The position numbers and the translations under genes are program-made. Under the pieces are notes generated by a model that saw only the letters and a program-made list of their open reading frames with translations, was not told the DNA's origin and did no database searches. Shown here in pieces: positions 1 to 7,842 of a stretch of 15,772 nucleotides of DNA (within the stretch, counting starts at the first letter, position 1; each line of letters opens with the position of its first letter). Source of the DNA: an uncultured Eubacteriales bacterium (GTDB lineage: Bacteria > Bacillota > Clostridia > Oscillospirales > Acutalibacteraceae); the NCBI GenBank assembly GCA_934700635.1, contig CAKUXU010000012.1, positions 1-15,772 of the forward strand, read 5' to 3'.

Positions 1-198
1 GATAGATATAGCGGCGATGAAAATAAAAAAGATTTGCATGAATCAAATATTTCTTTTTTAAGTAAATGCTCATGTGCTGCTGACTACGTTGCTAAAAAAG
101 ATAATTGGAAAATAATAGAATGTTGTGAAAATAACAAAATGAAATGTAAAACAGATATTCATAGATCAATACTTAAAGTAATCGAAGGCGGTGCTTGA
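1..198 (+). CDS. tmk: dTMP kinase (thymidylate kinase), C-terminal part
   Basis: This is the last 65 codons of a gene that starts before the window; the frame is open from base 1 and stops with TGA at 196-198. It would phosphorylate dTMP to dTDP in the cytoplasm for DNA synthesis. The visible tail (DRYSGDENKKDLHES, then FLSKCSCAADYVAKKDNW, then DIHRSILKVIE) matches from memory the clostridial dTMP kinase C-terminus: a KDIHE-type stretch, a 'Y-A-K-D-W' helix and a closing 'IHxxI' helix. The P-loop and LID lie outside the window, so the call rests on the tail alone. The stop overlaps the next ATG by one base (TGATG), so the two genes are probably translationally coupled. It is the first visible member of the forward cluster running to the PBP gene. 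Confidence 0.65.
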   Translation, partial: DRYSGDENKKDLHESNISFLSKCSCAADYVAKKDNWKIIECCENNKMKCKTDIHRSILKVIEGGA

Positions 199-1082
199 TG
201 GAATTAAATTTTAGAAATATATCGATTGAAGATAAAAATATTTTTGAAAGAATTTCTAACAAAAACATGAGCTCTGAATCTGCATTTGGTACTTCTTATC
301 TTTGGTCCGAAACATTTGGACTTAAAATTTGTTTTCGAGAAAATTTCGTTTTAAAAAAAATAACCTCAAACCTTAGGTATGAATTTCCTCGTGGAGATTT
401 TAGAGATATTCAAGATCTAAAAAAAGCTATTTTGCTTTTGAAATCGGATTCTTCTGAATTTGGTAAGTTTGAAATTCAAAATATGATTGAATCTGAGGTT
501 AAAACTCTTCAAAAAATTTTACCTGGAAAATTTTCTTATAAAGAAGATAGAAATAATTTTGAGTACATATATTCCATTGAAAGTCTTGCAAATCTTTCGG
601 GAAAAAAGTATCATTCTAAAAGAAATCATATATCAAAATTTAATAAGCTTTATAATTGGAAATATACTTCTGAATTGAAATTCGAAAAATGTTTAGAATT
701 TTTTCAAAAATGGTTTAAGTACAATACAAGTGAGGAAAAAAATTCTAAAAAAGGAGAATATATGGCTATTAAAAAAGCCATTGATAATCTTAATTTTCTT
801 AATTTAAGTATTGGATCAATTGAAATGGACGGAGAAATAATTGCATGTACAATAGGGGAAAAATTATCTGATGATGTTATTATAGTCCATTTTGAAAAAG
901 CTTTTTCTGAATATGAAGGTGCTTACAGTGTTATAAATAATGAGTTTTGCAAAAATCAAATTGGCAAGTATAAGCTTGTTAATAGAGAAGAAGATATGGG
1001 TATTCCGGGACTTAGAAAATCTAAGCTTTCATATAAACCGAAATTTTTACTAAAAAAATATATTGCTACTTGGGAGGAATAA
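198..1082 (+). CDS. DUF2156 / phosphatidylglycerol lysyltransferase-like C-terminal domain protein
   Basis: A 294-residue soluble protein of the DUF2156 family. The same GNAT-like double fold forms the catalytic part of MprF, which moves aminoacyl groups from tRNA onto membrane lipids. Here there are no membrane segments, as in the many standalone clostridial members whose substrate is not settled. Diagnostic stretches are SGKKYHSKRNHISKF in the middle, GEIIACTIGE, HFEKAFSEYEGAY, and the C-terminal VNREEDMGIPGLRKSKLSY signature. A TTG at 195 is in frame, but ATG 198 is preferred: it sits about 7 nt after AAGGCGG (185-191) and overlaps the upstream stop. The following GNAT gene begins 5 nt after its stop. 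Family assignment is firm; the aminoacyl-transfer role is inferred. Confidence 0.85.
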   Translation: MELNFRNISIEDKNIFERISNKNMSSESAFGTSYLWSETFGLKICFRENFVLKKITSNLRYEFPRGDFRDIQDLKKAILLLKSDSSEFGKFEIQNMIESEVKTLQKILPGKFSYKEDRNNFEYIYSIESLANLSGKKYHSKRNHISKFNKLYNWKYTSELKFEKCLEFFQKWFKYNTSEEKNSKKGEYMAIKKAIDNLNFLNLSIGSIEMDGEIIACTIGEKLSDDVIIVHFEKAFSEYEGAYSVINNEFCKNQIGKYKLVNREEDMGIPGLRKSKLSYKPKFLLKKYIATWEE

Positions 1083-1087
1083 ACTTA

Positions 1088-1993
1088 ATGGAAGTTTACA
1101 AAAAAGCTGATGAAAAAATGGTTGATGAAATAATGCGTGTTATGACGTCTTGTTTTGGTGATCCTATTTGGATCTTAAAATTTTTTTTCAAAGAGAGATT
1201 TGACATTGGAAATTGTTATGTTTGTATTGAAGACAAAAAAATAGTTTCGGTTTTACATGTTATAAAATCAAAATTGAAGATAGGAAGAGAAATTTTAAAC
1301 GGGATTTATATTTACGGGGCATGCACATTAAGGGAATACAGAAAAAGAGGATATATGACGGGTCTTATAAATTATGTTCATGAAATATATTCGAAATCCG
1401 GATATGAATGTTCTTTTCTTTTACCTGCTAATCAAGAAGTCTCGAAATTTTACGAAAAAATAGGTTATAAGAACTTTTTTAAATTAAGACGATGCGAATT
1501 TTCAAAAAATGAAATAATTGATCTTTGCAAAGAAAATACAGATGAAGTTTCTGATTGTTCTCTTTCTTTAAAAGAGATAGAAGCTTTACGTCAAGAAATA
1601 TACGAAAGATCCTGCGGTGTTATTTACAGCGAAAGAGATATAGGGTTTGCTGGAAAACTTTATGAACTTTTTTCTTCGGGAGCGGTTGTAAGTACTGAAT
1701 TTGGATATGCAATTTGCGGATTTGTTTCTTCAGGAGAAATTAAAATAAGAGATTTTACTTGTAAAACGCCAGGTATAATAGGTCTTATAAAGAAAATATA
1801 CAGTAGATTTCCTGGCCAAAGAAAATATATCATAGAAACTTCAACTCAAAATAGATTTTTTAAAAACTTTGGTAATGCTGTTGACTATGGAATGATTATG
1901 CCTCTTTCAAATTTAGCAAGTGGACTTATAGAAACTGCTGGCTATTTCTGTGAAAGCGGAAGTTACCCGTATATGGGAATTTCTTTAGAATAA
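1088..1993 (+). CDS. GNAT family N-acetyltransferase, two-domain
   Basis: A 301-residue acetyltransferase expected to use acetyl-CoA on an unknown amine in the cytoplasm. The N-terminal half has the GNAT acetyl-CoA signature: a beta strand (YIYGACTL), then R85-K-R-G88-Y-M with the pyrophosphate-binding loop and following helix, then the 'N..vs.FYEKIGYKNF' motif B around residues 118-135. The C-terminal half (about 175-300) looks like a second degenerate GNAT-type or Eis-like domain ending in 'YFCESGSYPYMGISLE'. An in-frame TTG at 1070 exists, but ATG 1088 is preferred because GGGAGGA at 1072-1078 lies 9 nt upstream. It is 5 nt downstream of the DUF2156 gene, so two GNAT-fold proteins sit side by side ahead of cell-wall genes. 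The substrate cannot be read from sequence. Confidence 0.85.
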   Translation: MEVYKKADEKMVDEIMRVMTSCFGDPIWILKFFFKERFDIGNCYVCIEDKKIVSVLHVIKSKLKIGREILNGIYIYGACTLREYRKRGYMTGLINYVHEIYSKSGYECSFLLPANQEVSKFYEKIGYKNFFKLRRCEFSKNEIIDLCKENTDEVSDCSLSLKEIEALRQEIYERSCGVIYSERDIGFAGKLYELFSSGAVVSTEFGYAICGFVSSGEIKIRDFTCKTPGIIGLIKKIYSRFPGQRKYIIETSTQNRFFKNFGNAVDYGMIMPLSNLASGLIETAGYFCESGSYPYMGISLE

Positions 1994-2015
1994 AAAATAT
2001 TAAGGAATGAATTTT

Positions 2016-3155
2016 TTGGATATTAAAAAAATAAAAATAAATAAATCTAATGGTTGTTTTTTTAAGATTGCATGGTTCGTTTTTATATTTCTGATTTCTG
2101 TTCTTCTTTCGAGATTTGTAATGTCTGGAGTAAATGATATGCTTGCTGTTGGGAGAGAATCCGAAATAGTTCAGGTTGATTTTGAAAAAGACGTTTCTCT
2201 TGATGAAGTTGCGGATATTTTAGTAGAAAAAAATATAATTTCTGAAAAATGGTTTTTCAAAATGTATGCTCTTGCAACTAAGTCGCCTAAAACTTTTGAG
2301 TCAGGGACATATGAACTTGAAACGAGTATGGACTACCAAGCTATTATTAACCGTTTGAAGGATAAAAGTAGTGCTAAAGAAGCGGTTGAAATTACTATAA
2401 CTGAAGGTATGAATGTTATAGAATGTGCAAGTATGGTGGAAAAATATGAGATTTGTAGTAAAGAGGAATTTTTGAAGTACTGTAATTCAAATGCATTCGA
2501 TGATAAATTTTCTTTCATTAAAGATATAAGCAACTCTTCAAAAAGAATTTATAAGCTTGAAGGATATATTTTCCCCGACACATATAAGTTTTATAAAAAT
2601 GAAAAAACAGTAAATGTTATAAATAAGATATTGAACAACTTTCAAAAGAGAATAAATGAAAAGAAAGAAATAAATGGTTATTCTTCAAAAATGAGTCTAT
2701 TAGAGCTTTCTGAAGATCAAAACATAAAACTTGATGATTTGGTTAATATATCTTCTTTAATTCAGGCTGAAGCAGCAGACAAAGAAGACATGCATAAAGT
2801 TTCATCTGTTATAAATAACCGTCTTCAAACAATCAAAACTGGCGGTAAAAATAAATTCGGTGAATTTTCGATGAATGTCTTGAGAATAGATGCTACAAGA
2901 TATTATCCTTATAAAAATGAAGCTTCTATCCCAAGCAGTTTGAAGAAAAATTTTGTTGGTAAATTTAACACTTATAAAATTGAAGGTTTAACCCCAGGAC
3001 CAATTTGTAATCCTGGATTGGATGCATTTTATGCAGCTCTTTTTCCAGCTCAGACGGATTATTATTACTATTGCCACAGTTCTACAGGCGAATCATTTTT
3101 TGCAAAAACAAATGAAGCGCATTTGATAAATTTGAAAAAAGCAGGTATATCTTAA
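2016..3155 (+). CDS. mltG: Endolytic murein transglycosylase MltG (YceG-like)
   Basis: MltG cleaves nascent glycan strands at the outer face of the membrane and so sets peptidoglycan chain length. The protein has a short basic cytoplasmic N-terminus, one transmembrane helix (about residues 17-40 after this start), a LysM-like domain, and the YceG catalytic domain. Visible signatures are LEGYIFPDTYKFYKNE, SSLIQAEAADKEDMHKVSSVINNRL with the catalytic Glu (codon 2769-2771) in QAEA, the IDATRYYPY strand (LQSDPTVxY equivalent), and GLTPGPICNPG. The length is normal for the family. Start choice: ATG 2007 abuts the AAGGA at 2002-2006 with no spacer, whereas in-frame TTG 2016 has a 9-nt spacer, so TTG is favoured; using ATG would add three residues. 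The PBP gene follows after an 89-nt leader, a sensible pairing because MltG works with peptidoglycan polymerases. Confidence 0.92.
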   Translation: MDIKKIKINKSNGCFFKIAWFVFIFLISVLLSRFVMSGVNDMLAVGRESEIVQVDFEKDVSLDEVADILVEKNIISEKWFFKMYALATKSPKTFESGTYELETSMDYQAIINRLKDKSSAKEAVEITITEGMNVIECASMVEKYEICSKEEFLKYCNSNAFDDKFSFIKDISNSSKRIYKLEGYIFPDTYKFYKNEKTVNVINKILNNFQKRINEKKEINGYSSKMSLLELSEDQNIKLDDLVNISSLIQAEAADKEDMHKVSSVINNRLQTIKTGGKNKFGEFSMNVLRIDATRYYPYKNEASIPSSLKKNFVGKFNTYKIEGLTPGPICNPGLDAFYAALFPAQTDYYYYCHSSTGESFFAKTNEAHLINLKKAGIS

Positions 3156-3194
3156 ATTTTTAAATATTTATAATGTATTTTAATATCTTTTATG

Positions 3195-3244
3195 CCGATA
3201 CTTATCTTAACGTTATTTATGATTAAGATGAGGTCGGATTTTTT
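3195..3244 (+). promoter_or_regulatory. Leader hairpin with T6 tail enclosing the PBP ribosome binding site
   Basis: Between mltG and the PBP gene, ATCTTAA (3204-3210) pairs with TTAAGAT (3223-3229) and CCGA (3195-3198) with TCGG (3234-3237), with an internal loop between them. Six T residues (3239-3244) run up to the ATG at 3245. The GAGG Shine-Dalgarno (3230-3233) lies on the 3' side of the structure. It could act as a weak intrinsic terminator or attenuator, or as an RBS-masking hairpin. The function is inferred from shape only. Confidence 0.45.
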
Positions 3245-4888
3245 ATGTACAAAAGAATATTAATTTTATTTACTATTTTTATGGCTGCATTTTGTTTTTC
3301 ATTTTTTTCAATAGATTTTATTTCAACTAAAAATAATCTTCGTGAAGCTGCTTCTAATCAGCAATCTTATAAGCTTAAAATATCTGATGTCCGAGGTACT
3401 ATATATGATTGCAGAAATATACCGCTAGTTAACTCTCATAAAAAGCTTATTGCTGCAGTTATTCCGTCTGTTGAATCGTTGAGTATACTTACACCGATAG
3501 TTCCAGAAAGCAAAAAAGAAGATCTTTATAAAAAATGTTCGGGTAATATACCATTTACAATTGAAGTCGAAAAAAAAGTTGAATCTCCGGGAGTAAAAGT
3601 TTTTGAAGTCCCTGTAAGATATTATGGAGTAACGCTTGCTGCACATGTTATCGGTTATATTTCAGGAGATAAAAAAGGTGTTTCCGGTATAGAGAAAGCA
3701 TATGATGAATATCTTTCAGGAAAAAATCAAAGTATATCGGTTAAATATGATATTGATGCTTCAGGGAAGAATTTACCTGGGGGAGAAAATAATATTATTG
3801 AAGATAAATCTTATTGTATATCAAAAGGAATAGTTTTAAATATCGATAGTCGCATACAAGCTATTGTCGAAGAATGTGCAAATAAATACATGAATAGAGG
3901 AGCAGTTTTAATTACTGAAGTCCCTGACTGTCAAATAAGAGCCTCTGCAAGTCTACCTTCTTTTTTACCACAGGATGTTTCAAGTTATTTACAAGATAAA
4001 GATTCGCCTCTTTTAAACAGAACTCTTTGTAGCTTTAATTTAGGATCTATATTTAAACTTGTTACTTCTGCTGCATCACTAAAAAAAGGTGCGAGTGAAG
4101 AAATACTTTATGATTGTCAAGGAGCAGATGAAGTTGAAGACGTAAAATTTAAATGCTTTAATTCTAAGAAACACGGGCTTATAAATATGGAGCAAGCAAT
4201 TGCGTATTCTTGTAATGGATACTTCATAGAACTTATAAAAAATGTTATTTCTAAAGAAGATTTGGTAAATATGTCACGTGAATTTGGATTAGGTAAAGAA
4301 CTTATGTTTGCAGAGGGAATTAATTCGGATTCTGGAAAACTTCCTTCAATTGAAAGCCTTGAAAATATTAAAACGCTTGCGAATTTTTCTTTTGGGCAAG
4401 GAAAACTTCTTGCTACCCCTCTTCAAATAGCTGCCTTAATAAATTCTATAGCTTCAAACGGAGTATATACAAAACCAAAACTTATAAAAGGATTTGCGGG
4501 AGAAAATATGAAGCTTTTAAAAAAAGATATGTATCTTGATTTACAAAAAAAAGAAAGAATTCTTCCCGAAAGCATAGCATTAAAACTTAAATCTTTTATG
4601 AAAGCTTCTGTTGATTATGGAACAAGTTCTAAGGGAAGACCTGAAAATATACCCGAAAATGTTGAAGTGGCGGCTAAAACTTCTACCGCTCAAACCGGGA
4701 TAATTGAAAACGGCAAAAGAGTGGAGCAATCATGGTTTGCTGGATTTTTTCCATATGATAAGCCGAAGTACTCTATAGTTATTCTTTCTGAGGCAGGATC
4801 CGGAGGAGGAGAAAGTGCTGGGCCTATTTTTAAAGAGATAGTTGAAAGAATGTATAAAGAAATACCAGAAATATTTATTGAATACTAA
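3245..4888 (+). CDS. Class B penicillin-binding protein (FtsI/PbpA-like D,D-transpeptidase)
   Basis: A 547-residue membrane-anchored transpeptidase that would cross-link peptidoglycan stem peptides outside the cell. An N-terminal transmembrane helix (about 4-24) is followed by the class B dimerisation region (VRGTIYDCRNIPLV and a GVSGIEKAYDEYL stretch). The penicillin-binding domain carries all three motifs: S268-I-F-K271 (nucleophile Ser, Lys), S322-C-N324, and K478-T-S480 in place of the textbook KTG. No PASTA domains follow, so it is shorter than SpoVD. GAGG at 3230-3233 provides the RBS. It lies directly behind mltG. The last 4 nt overlap the stop of the convergent small gene. Whether it serves division, elongation or sporulation cannot be decided here. 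Confidence 0.9.
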   Translation: MYKRILILFTIFMAAFCFSFFSIDFISTKNNLREAASNQQSYKLKISDVRGTIYDCRNIPLVNSHKKLIAAVIPSVESLSILTPIVPESKKEDLYKKCSGNIPFTIEVEKKVESPGVKVFEVPVRYYGVTLAAHVIGYISGDKKGVSGIEKAYDEYLSGKNQSISVKYDIDASGKNLPGGENNIIEDKSYCISKGIVLNIDSRIQAIVEECANKYMNRGAVLITEVPDCQIRASASLPSFLPQDVSSYLQDKDSPLLNRTLCSFNLGSIFKLVTSAASLKKGASEEILYDCQGADEVEDVKFKCFNSKKHGLINMEQAIAYSCNGYFIELIKNVISKEDLVNMSREFGLGKELMFAEGINSDSGKLPSIESLENIKTLANFSFGQGKLLATPLQIAALINSIASNGVYTKPKLIKGFAGENMKLLKKDMYLDLQKKERILPESIALKLKSFMKASVDYGTSSKGRPENIPENVEVAAKTSTAQTGIIENGKRVEQSWFAGFFPYDKPKYSIVILSEAGSGGGESAGPIFKEIVERMYKEIPEIFIEY

Positions 4889-5193
4889 AATCTAAAACTT
4901 GATATTAAATCCCAAAAGCTTGAAAGTTTTGTAGAAATTTCAGAAATAAAGTTTTCGGCTCTTTGAAGTACGTATTCTAAACTCAAGTTTTGGTAACATA
5001 TATTGTTTTTGTACCAAACCGATATAAAATCAAAAAGATATTTATTTTTTATTTTTATCAAAAAACAAACAGTTAAAATAAAAGCACATACTGAAAACCT
5101 GACAAATGATATGCTTAAAGGCTTTTTATTCGTTTCTTGCATATTTTCAGTATTTATGGTATCATCATCTAGAATGTTTATTTTTTCTTCCAT
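4885..5193 (-). CDS. Small single-pass membrane protein, unknown function
   Basis: A 102-residue protein of no family I recognise. An acidic N-terminal cytoplasmic-like segment (MEEKINILDDD...) precedes one hydrophobic helix at about residues 26-48 (ISFVRFSVCAFILTVCFLI). A roughly 50-residue tail with aromatic and amphipathic character follows (FDFISVWY, then VLQRAENFISEISTKL). The gene is believable despite its size: AAGGAG lies 7 nt before the ATG (plus-strand positions 5201-5206). It is transcribed divergently from the 49-codon gene at 5235 with only 41 nt between the two starts. It converges on the PBP gene with a 4-nt stop overlap and no visible terminator between them. A role at the envelope is plausible from location alone. 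Confidence 0.65.
   Translation of the reverse strand: MEEKINILDDDTINTENMQETNKKPLSISFVRFSVCAFILTVCFLIKIKNKYLFDFISVWYKNNICYQNLSLEYVLQRAENFISEISTKLSSFWDLISSFRF
5137..5165 (+). promoter_or_regulatory. Candidate sigma-A promoter for the 49-codon gene
   Basis: TTGCAT (5137-5142), a 17-nt spacer and TATCAT (5160-5165) lie inside the divergent small gene, about 70 nt before ATG 5235. The -10 matches consensus at five of six positions; the -35 is poor. Because the gap between the two divergent starts is only 41 nt, any promoter must overlap the neighbouring coding region. Confidence 0.3.
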
Positions 5194-5234
5194 ATTGAAG
5201 CTCCTTATATTGAAATCAAAAGGTGGTAAATAAT

Positions 5235-5384
5235 ATGCAAAATAATGTTATAAATCATGAATTTAAAAATTATAAGAAATCAAGTCTTGCTCGCAGGAAA
5301 AGGCGCATAAGAATTATAGCTGTTTTGGGAGCATTTCTAATGATCAGCGGGATAATCGGTTCGATTATTTACTATATTAATTAA
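5235..5384 (+). CDS. 49-residue single-pass membrane protein, unknown function
   Basis: A short open frame starting at ATG 5235 with AGGTGG at 5221-5225 about 9 nt upstream, ending in TAA at 5382-5384. The product has a hydrophilic N-terminus, a strongly basic patch (KKSSLARRKRRIR), and one hydrophobic helix ending almost at the C-terminus (IIAVLGAFLMISGIIGSIIYYI). The positive-inside rule puts the N-terminus in the cytoplasm. The basic patch plus helix looks like the start of FtsB/DivIC-type proteins, but there is no coiled coil after it, so I do not assign that family. It is divergent from the 102-residue membrane protein and 29 nt upstream of tmcAL, and could be cotranscribed with tmcAL. 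Confidence 0.6.
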   Translation: MQNNVINHEFKNYKKSSLARRKRRIRIIAVLGAFLMISGIIGSIIYYIN

Positions 5385-5413
5385 ATTATATTTTTGAAAA
5401 AGTACTAATATTC

Positions 5414-6568
5414 ATGAAAATTTGCGCGATTATAGCAGAGTTCAACCCTTTTCATAATGGTCACGATTATATTTTGAAAAGTATAAGAAAAGCTGGATAC
5501 ACTCATATAATAGTTTTTATGAGTGGAAACTATGTTCAGCGAGGAGAGCCCGCGATCATACCAAAAGAATATAGAGCCAGGTCTGCTTTGAAATCTGGAG
5601 CTAATCTTGTAATTGAAATTCCTACAATAAAAGTCTTGATGACGGCTGAGAAATATGCATTTTCAGCTTTGAACTTAGTAAGTAAGTTTGAAAATATTAT
5701 AGATACTCTTTCATTTGGCGCTGAAACCGAAAACCCAAACTTCCTTGTGGAAATTTATAATGCTCTTAAAGAAAAATCATTTGAAAGTATAGTTAAAAGT
5801 TACCTTAACGAAGGTAAGAGTTTTGCAGTTTCGAGAGAAAAAGCTGTAGAAAAAATTTTAAAAAATCAAGATATTTCTCTTGAAATAAGAAAACCTAATA
5901 ACATTTTGGCGATTGAATATTTAAAAGCTATTGATAAATTGAATTTGGATATTAATTATAAAATTTTCAAAAGAATTTCTGATCCTAAAAAATATATGTC
6001 TGCTTCAAATATAAGAAAATTTATCTGTGAAAAAAATAATGAGTATAGAAAATATATTCCTGAATATGGGGATTTTTCGGAAGATTTGGTAGCAAATTAT
6101 TTTTCAAACAGTAGAGAAATAATATGTATGCTAAGATGCCTTGAAAAAAAACAGTTCCTAGAATTACCTGACATTAGCGAAGGTATTGAAAACAGAATTT
6201 ATAAAGCTGTTAAAAATTCGTGTTCGGTTGAGGAATTGTTTTCCGCTATAAAAACTAAAAGATATACAATGTCAAGAATAAAAAGAATAATCTTATGTGC
6301 TTTTTTAGGTATAACCTCAGAGATGCAAAATAAAAATGTACCTTATTTAAGAGTACTCGGGACTGATAAAAAAGGTTTAGAAATAATTAGAAGACTGAAC
6401 TTTCCTGTAGTAACAAAATACAGTGAGGTTTTAAATTTAGGAAAAGATGCAGCTGAATTTTTTGAAATCGAAAATAAATTTACAAATCTGTATTATACGT
6501 TTACAAATAATATTTTTCCATGTGAAAAAGAAAAAACTTTTAAAGTCATAAAAGGATGGGAATTTTGA
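5414..6568 (+). CDS. tmcAL: tRNA(Met) cytidine acetate ligase TmcAL
   Basis: TmcAL makes N4-acetylcytidine at the wobble C34 of elongator tRNA-Met using acetate and ATP (known for the Bacillus subtilis homologue, formerly YlbM). The 384-residue protein begins with the nucleotidyltransferase fold: IIAEFNPFHNGHDYIL with H14-N-G-H17, then FMSGNYVQRGEPAIIPK, then SGANLVIEIP, and later SFGAETEN. The SDPKKYMSASNIRKFI stretch near residue 200 is the second nucleotide-binding signature (SASxIR). The length is normal for the family. No strong Shine-Dalgarno precedes ATG 5414, so translation may depend on the upstream small gene. Its stop overlaps the favoured folC start by 4 nt (TTGA). Confidence 0.93.
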   Translation: MKICAIIAEFNPFHNGHDYILKSIRKAGYTHIIVFMSGNYVQRGEPAIIPKEYRARSALKSGANLVIEIPTIKVLMTAEKYAFSALNLVSKFENIIDTLSFGAETENPNFLVEIYNALKEKSFESIVKSYLNEGKSFAVSREKAVEKILKNQDISLEIRKPNNILAIEYLKAIDKLNLDINYKIFKRISDPKKYMSASNIRKFICEKNNEYRKYIPEYGDFSEDLVANYFSNSREIICMLRCLEKKQFLELPDISEGIENRIYKAVKNSCSVEELFSAIKTKRYTMSRIKRIILCAFLGITSEMQNKNVPYLRVLGTDKKGLEIIRRLNFPVVTKYSEVLNLGKDAAEFFEIENKFTNLYYTFTNNIFPCEKEKTFKVIKGWEF

Positions 6569-7842
6569 AATACGAAGATTTTTTGATTAAAATAAGTGGT
6601 TTAAATAAATATGGCATGAAGCCCGGCCTTTCGAGAATTAAAAAACTTCTTAAAATGATGGGAAACCCTGAAAAAAAATTAAAATTTATTCATGTAGCTG
6701 GTACAAATGGTAAGGGGTCAGTTTGTAATATGCTTGCAAATATACTTACTGAATGTGGATACAAAACAGGTCTTTATACATCACCTTCTGTTTCTGACTA
6801 CCGAGAGAGAATTAAAATAAACGGTTGTATGATTTCAAATAGAGATTTTTCAAATCTTTCAAATTCTATGTTTAAATTTTCGAATTATTTTCAAAATGAT
6901 AATTTTACTGAGTTTGAATTTACAACAGCTTTGGCATTTCAATATTTTTATGAAAATAATTGTGATATAGTTGTTTTAGAAACGGGAATGGGTGGAAAAT
7001 TTGATGCAACCAATGTTATAGAGGCTCCTATATGTTCTGTAATAACTGGAATTTCAATTGATCATACTAATTTTTTAGGAGAAAATATTTTACAAATAGC
7101 GAAAGAAAAGTTAGGAATAGTAAAAGAAAATTCAAATCTAGTTATGGGCGATTCTCAGGAAGATGAAATTTACAGTCTTGCAAGAAAAATATGCGATGAA
7201 CTGAATACTAATTTTTTGATTGCTGATGATAAATCTATAAAAGATTTTAAACCTTTTGGGTTTAATAAAAGTTTTTTTAAATATGAAAATTCATCCGTAG
7301 AATTGGGATTATTAGGAGAGCATCAAAGGCATAATGTGTCGGTAGTTTTTTCTGTTTTGAAGATTATAAAAAATTATTTTGAAATTCCAAAAGAAAAAAT
7401 TTTTAACGCTTTGAAAAAAACAAAAGTTCCTTATAGGTTGGAAGTTTTGAAATTAAATCCTCTTGTAATTCTAGATGCTTCTCATAATGTAGAAAGTATA
7501 AAAGCATTAGCACAATTTATTGAAAGTAATCTTAAAAATAGAAGTATAACAGCGGTTAGTTCGATGTTTCGGGATAAAGATATCGAAGGCTGTTTTAAAA
7601 TCATAGGAAAATATTTTAATTCCGTTGTAGCGGTTAAGTCGAAAAATCCAAGAGCTGTCAACGAAAAAGAATTAGAAAATATTATAAAAAAGTACAATAA
7701 AAATACATGTTCCTATGAAAATTTAGAGAATGGATTGAAATATGCACTTTCAAAACTTAACTCCAAAGATGTATTGATTGTTTTTGGAACGTTTTCGATT
7801 ATGGATGAATCAAAAAAATTTATTTTAGCTATTGACAATTAA
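6565..7842 (+). CDS. folC: Folylpolyglutamate synthase / dihydrofolate synthase
   Basis: FolC adds glutamate to folates (and often to dihydropteroate) using ATP in the cytoplasm. The 425-residue product has the Mur-ligase fold. Its N-terminal motif MKYEDFLIKISGLNKYGMKPGL is followed by the P-loop A-G46-T-N-G-K50-G-S, YTSPSVSDYRERI, ETGMGGKFDATNV, GISIDHTNFLG and, in the C-terminal domain, LDASHNVESIKAL. Start choice: ATG 6556 is in frame, but its A is the last base of AAAGGA (6551-6556). TTG 6565 has an 8-nt spacer and forms a TTGA overlap with the tmcAL stop, and the resulting N-terminus matches the family. Translational coupling to tmcAL is likely. The -35 box of the next tRNA promoter begins in its last codons. 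Confidence 0.93.
   Translation: MKYEDFLIKISGLNKYGMKPGLSRIKKLLKMMGNPEKKLKFIHVAGTNGKGSVCNMLANILTECGYKTGLYTSPSVSDYRERIKINGCMISNRDFSNLSNSMFKFSNYFQNDNFTEFEFTTALAFQYFYENNCDIVVLETGMGGKFDATNVIEAPICSVITGISIDHTNFLGENILQIAKEKLGIVKENSNLVMGDSQEDEIYSLARKICDELNTNFLIADDKSIKDFKPFGFNKSFFKYENSSVELGLLGEHQRHNVSVVFSVLKIIKNYFEIPKEKIFNALKKTKVPYRLEVLKLNPLVILDASHNVESIKALAQFIESNLKNRSITAVSSMFRDKDIEGCFKIIGKYFNSVVAVKSKNPRAVNEKELENIIKKYNKNTCSYENLENGLKYALSKLNSKDVLIVFGTFSIMDESKKFILAIDN

Noticed and set aside
3156..3244. Riboswitch or T-box before the PBP gene
   Set aside because: The leader is only 89 nt and shows one simple hairpin; no conserved aptamer or T-box motif is visible.
3425..3646. Antisense open frame inside the PBP gene
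   Set aside because: Shadow of the PBP coding sequence; no RBS and no plausible protein features.
5003..5233. 76-codon plus-strand open frame overlapping the small minus-strand membrane gene
   Set aside because: No ribosome binding site; it lies antisense to a frame with an excellent AAGGAG site and its hydrophobic stretch is the mirror of that gene.
5235..5384. FtsB/DivIC-type cell-division protein
   Set aside because: The basic patch and helix resemble the start of that family, but the coiled coil and C-terminal motif are absent.
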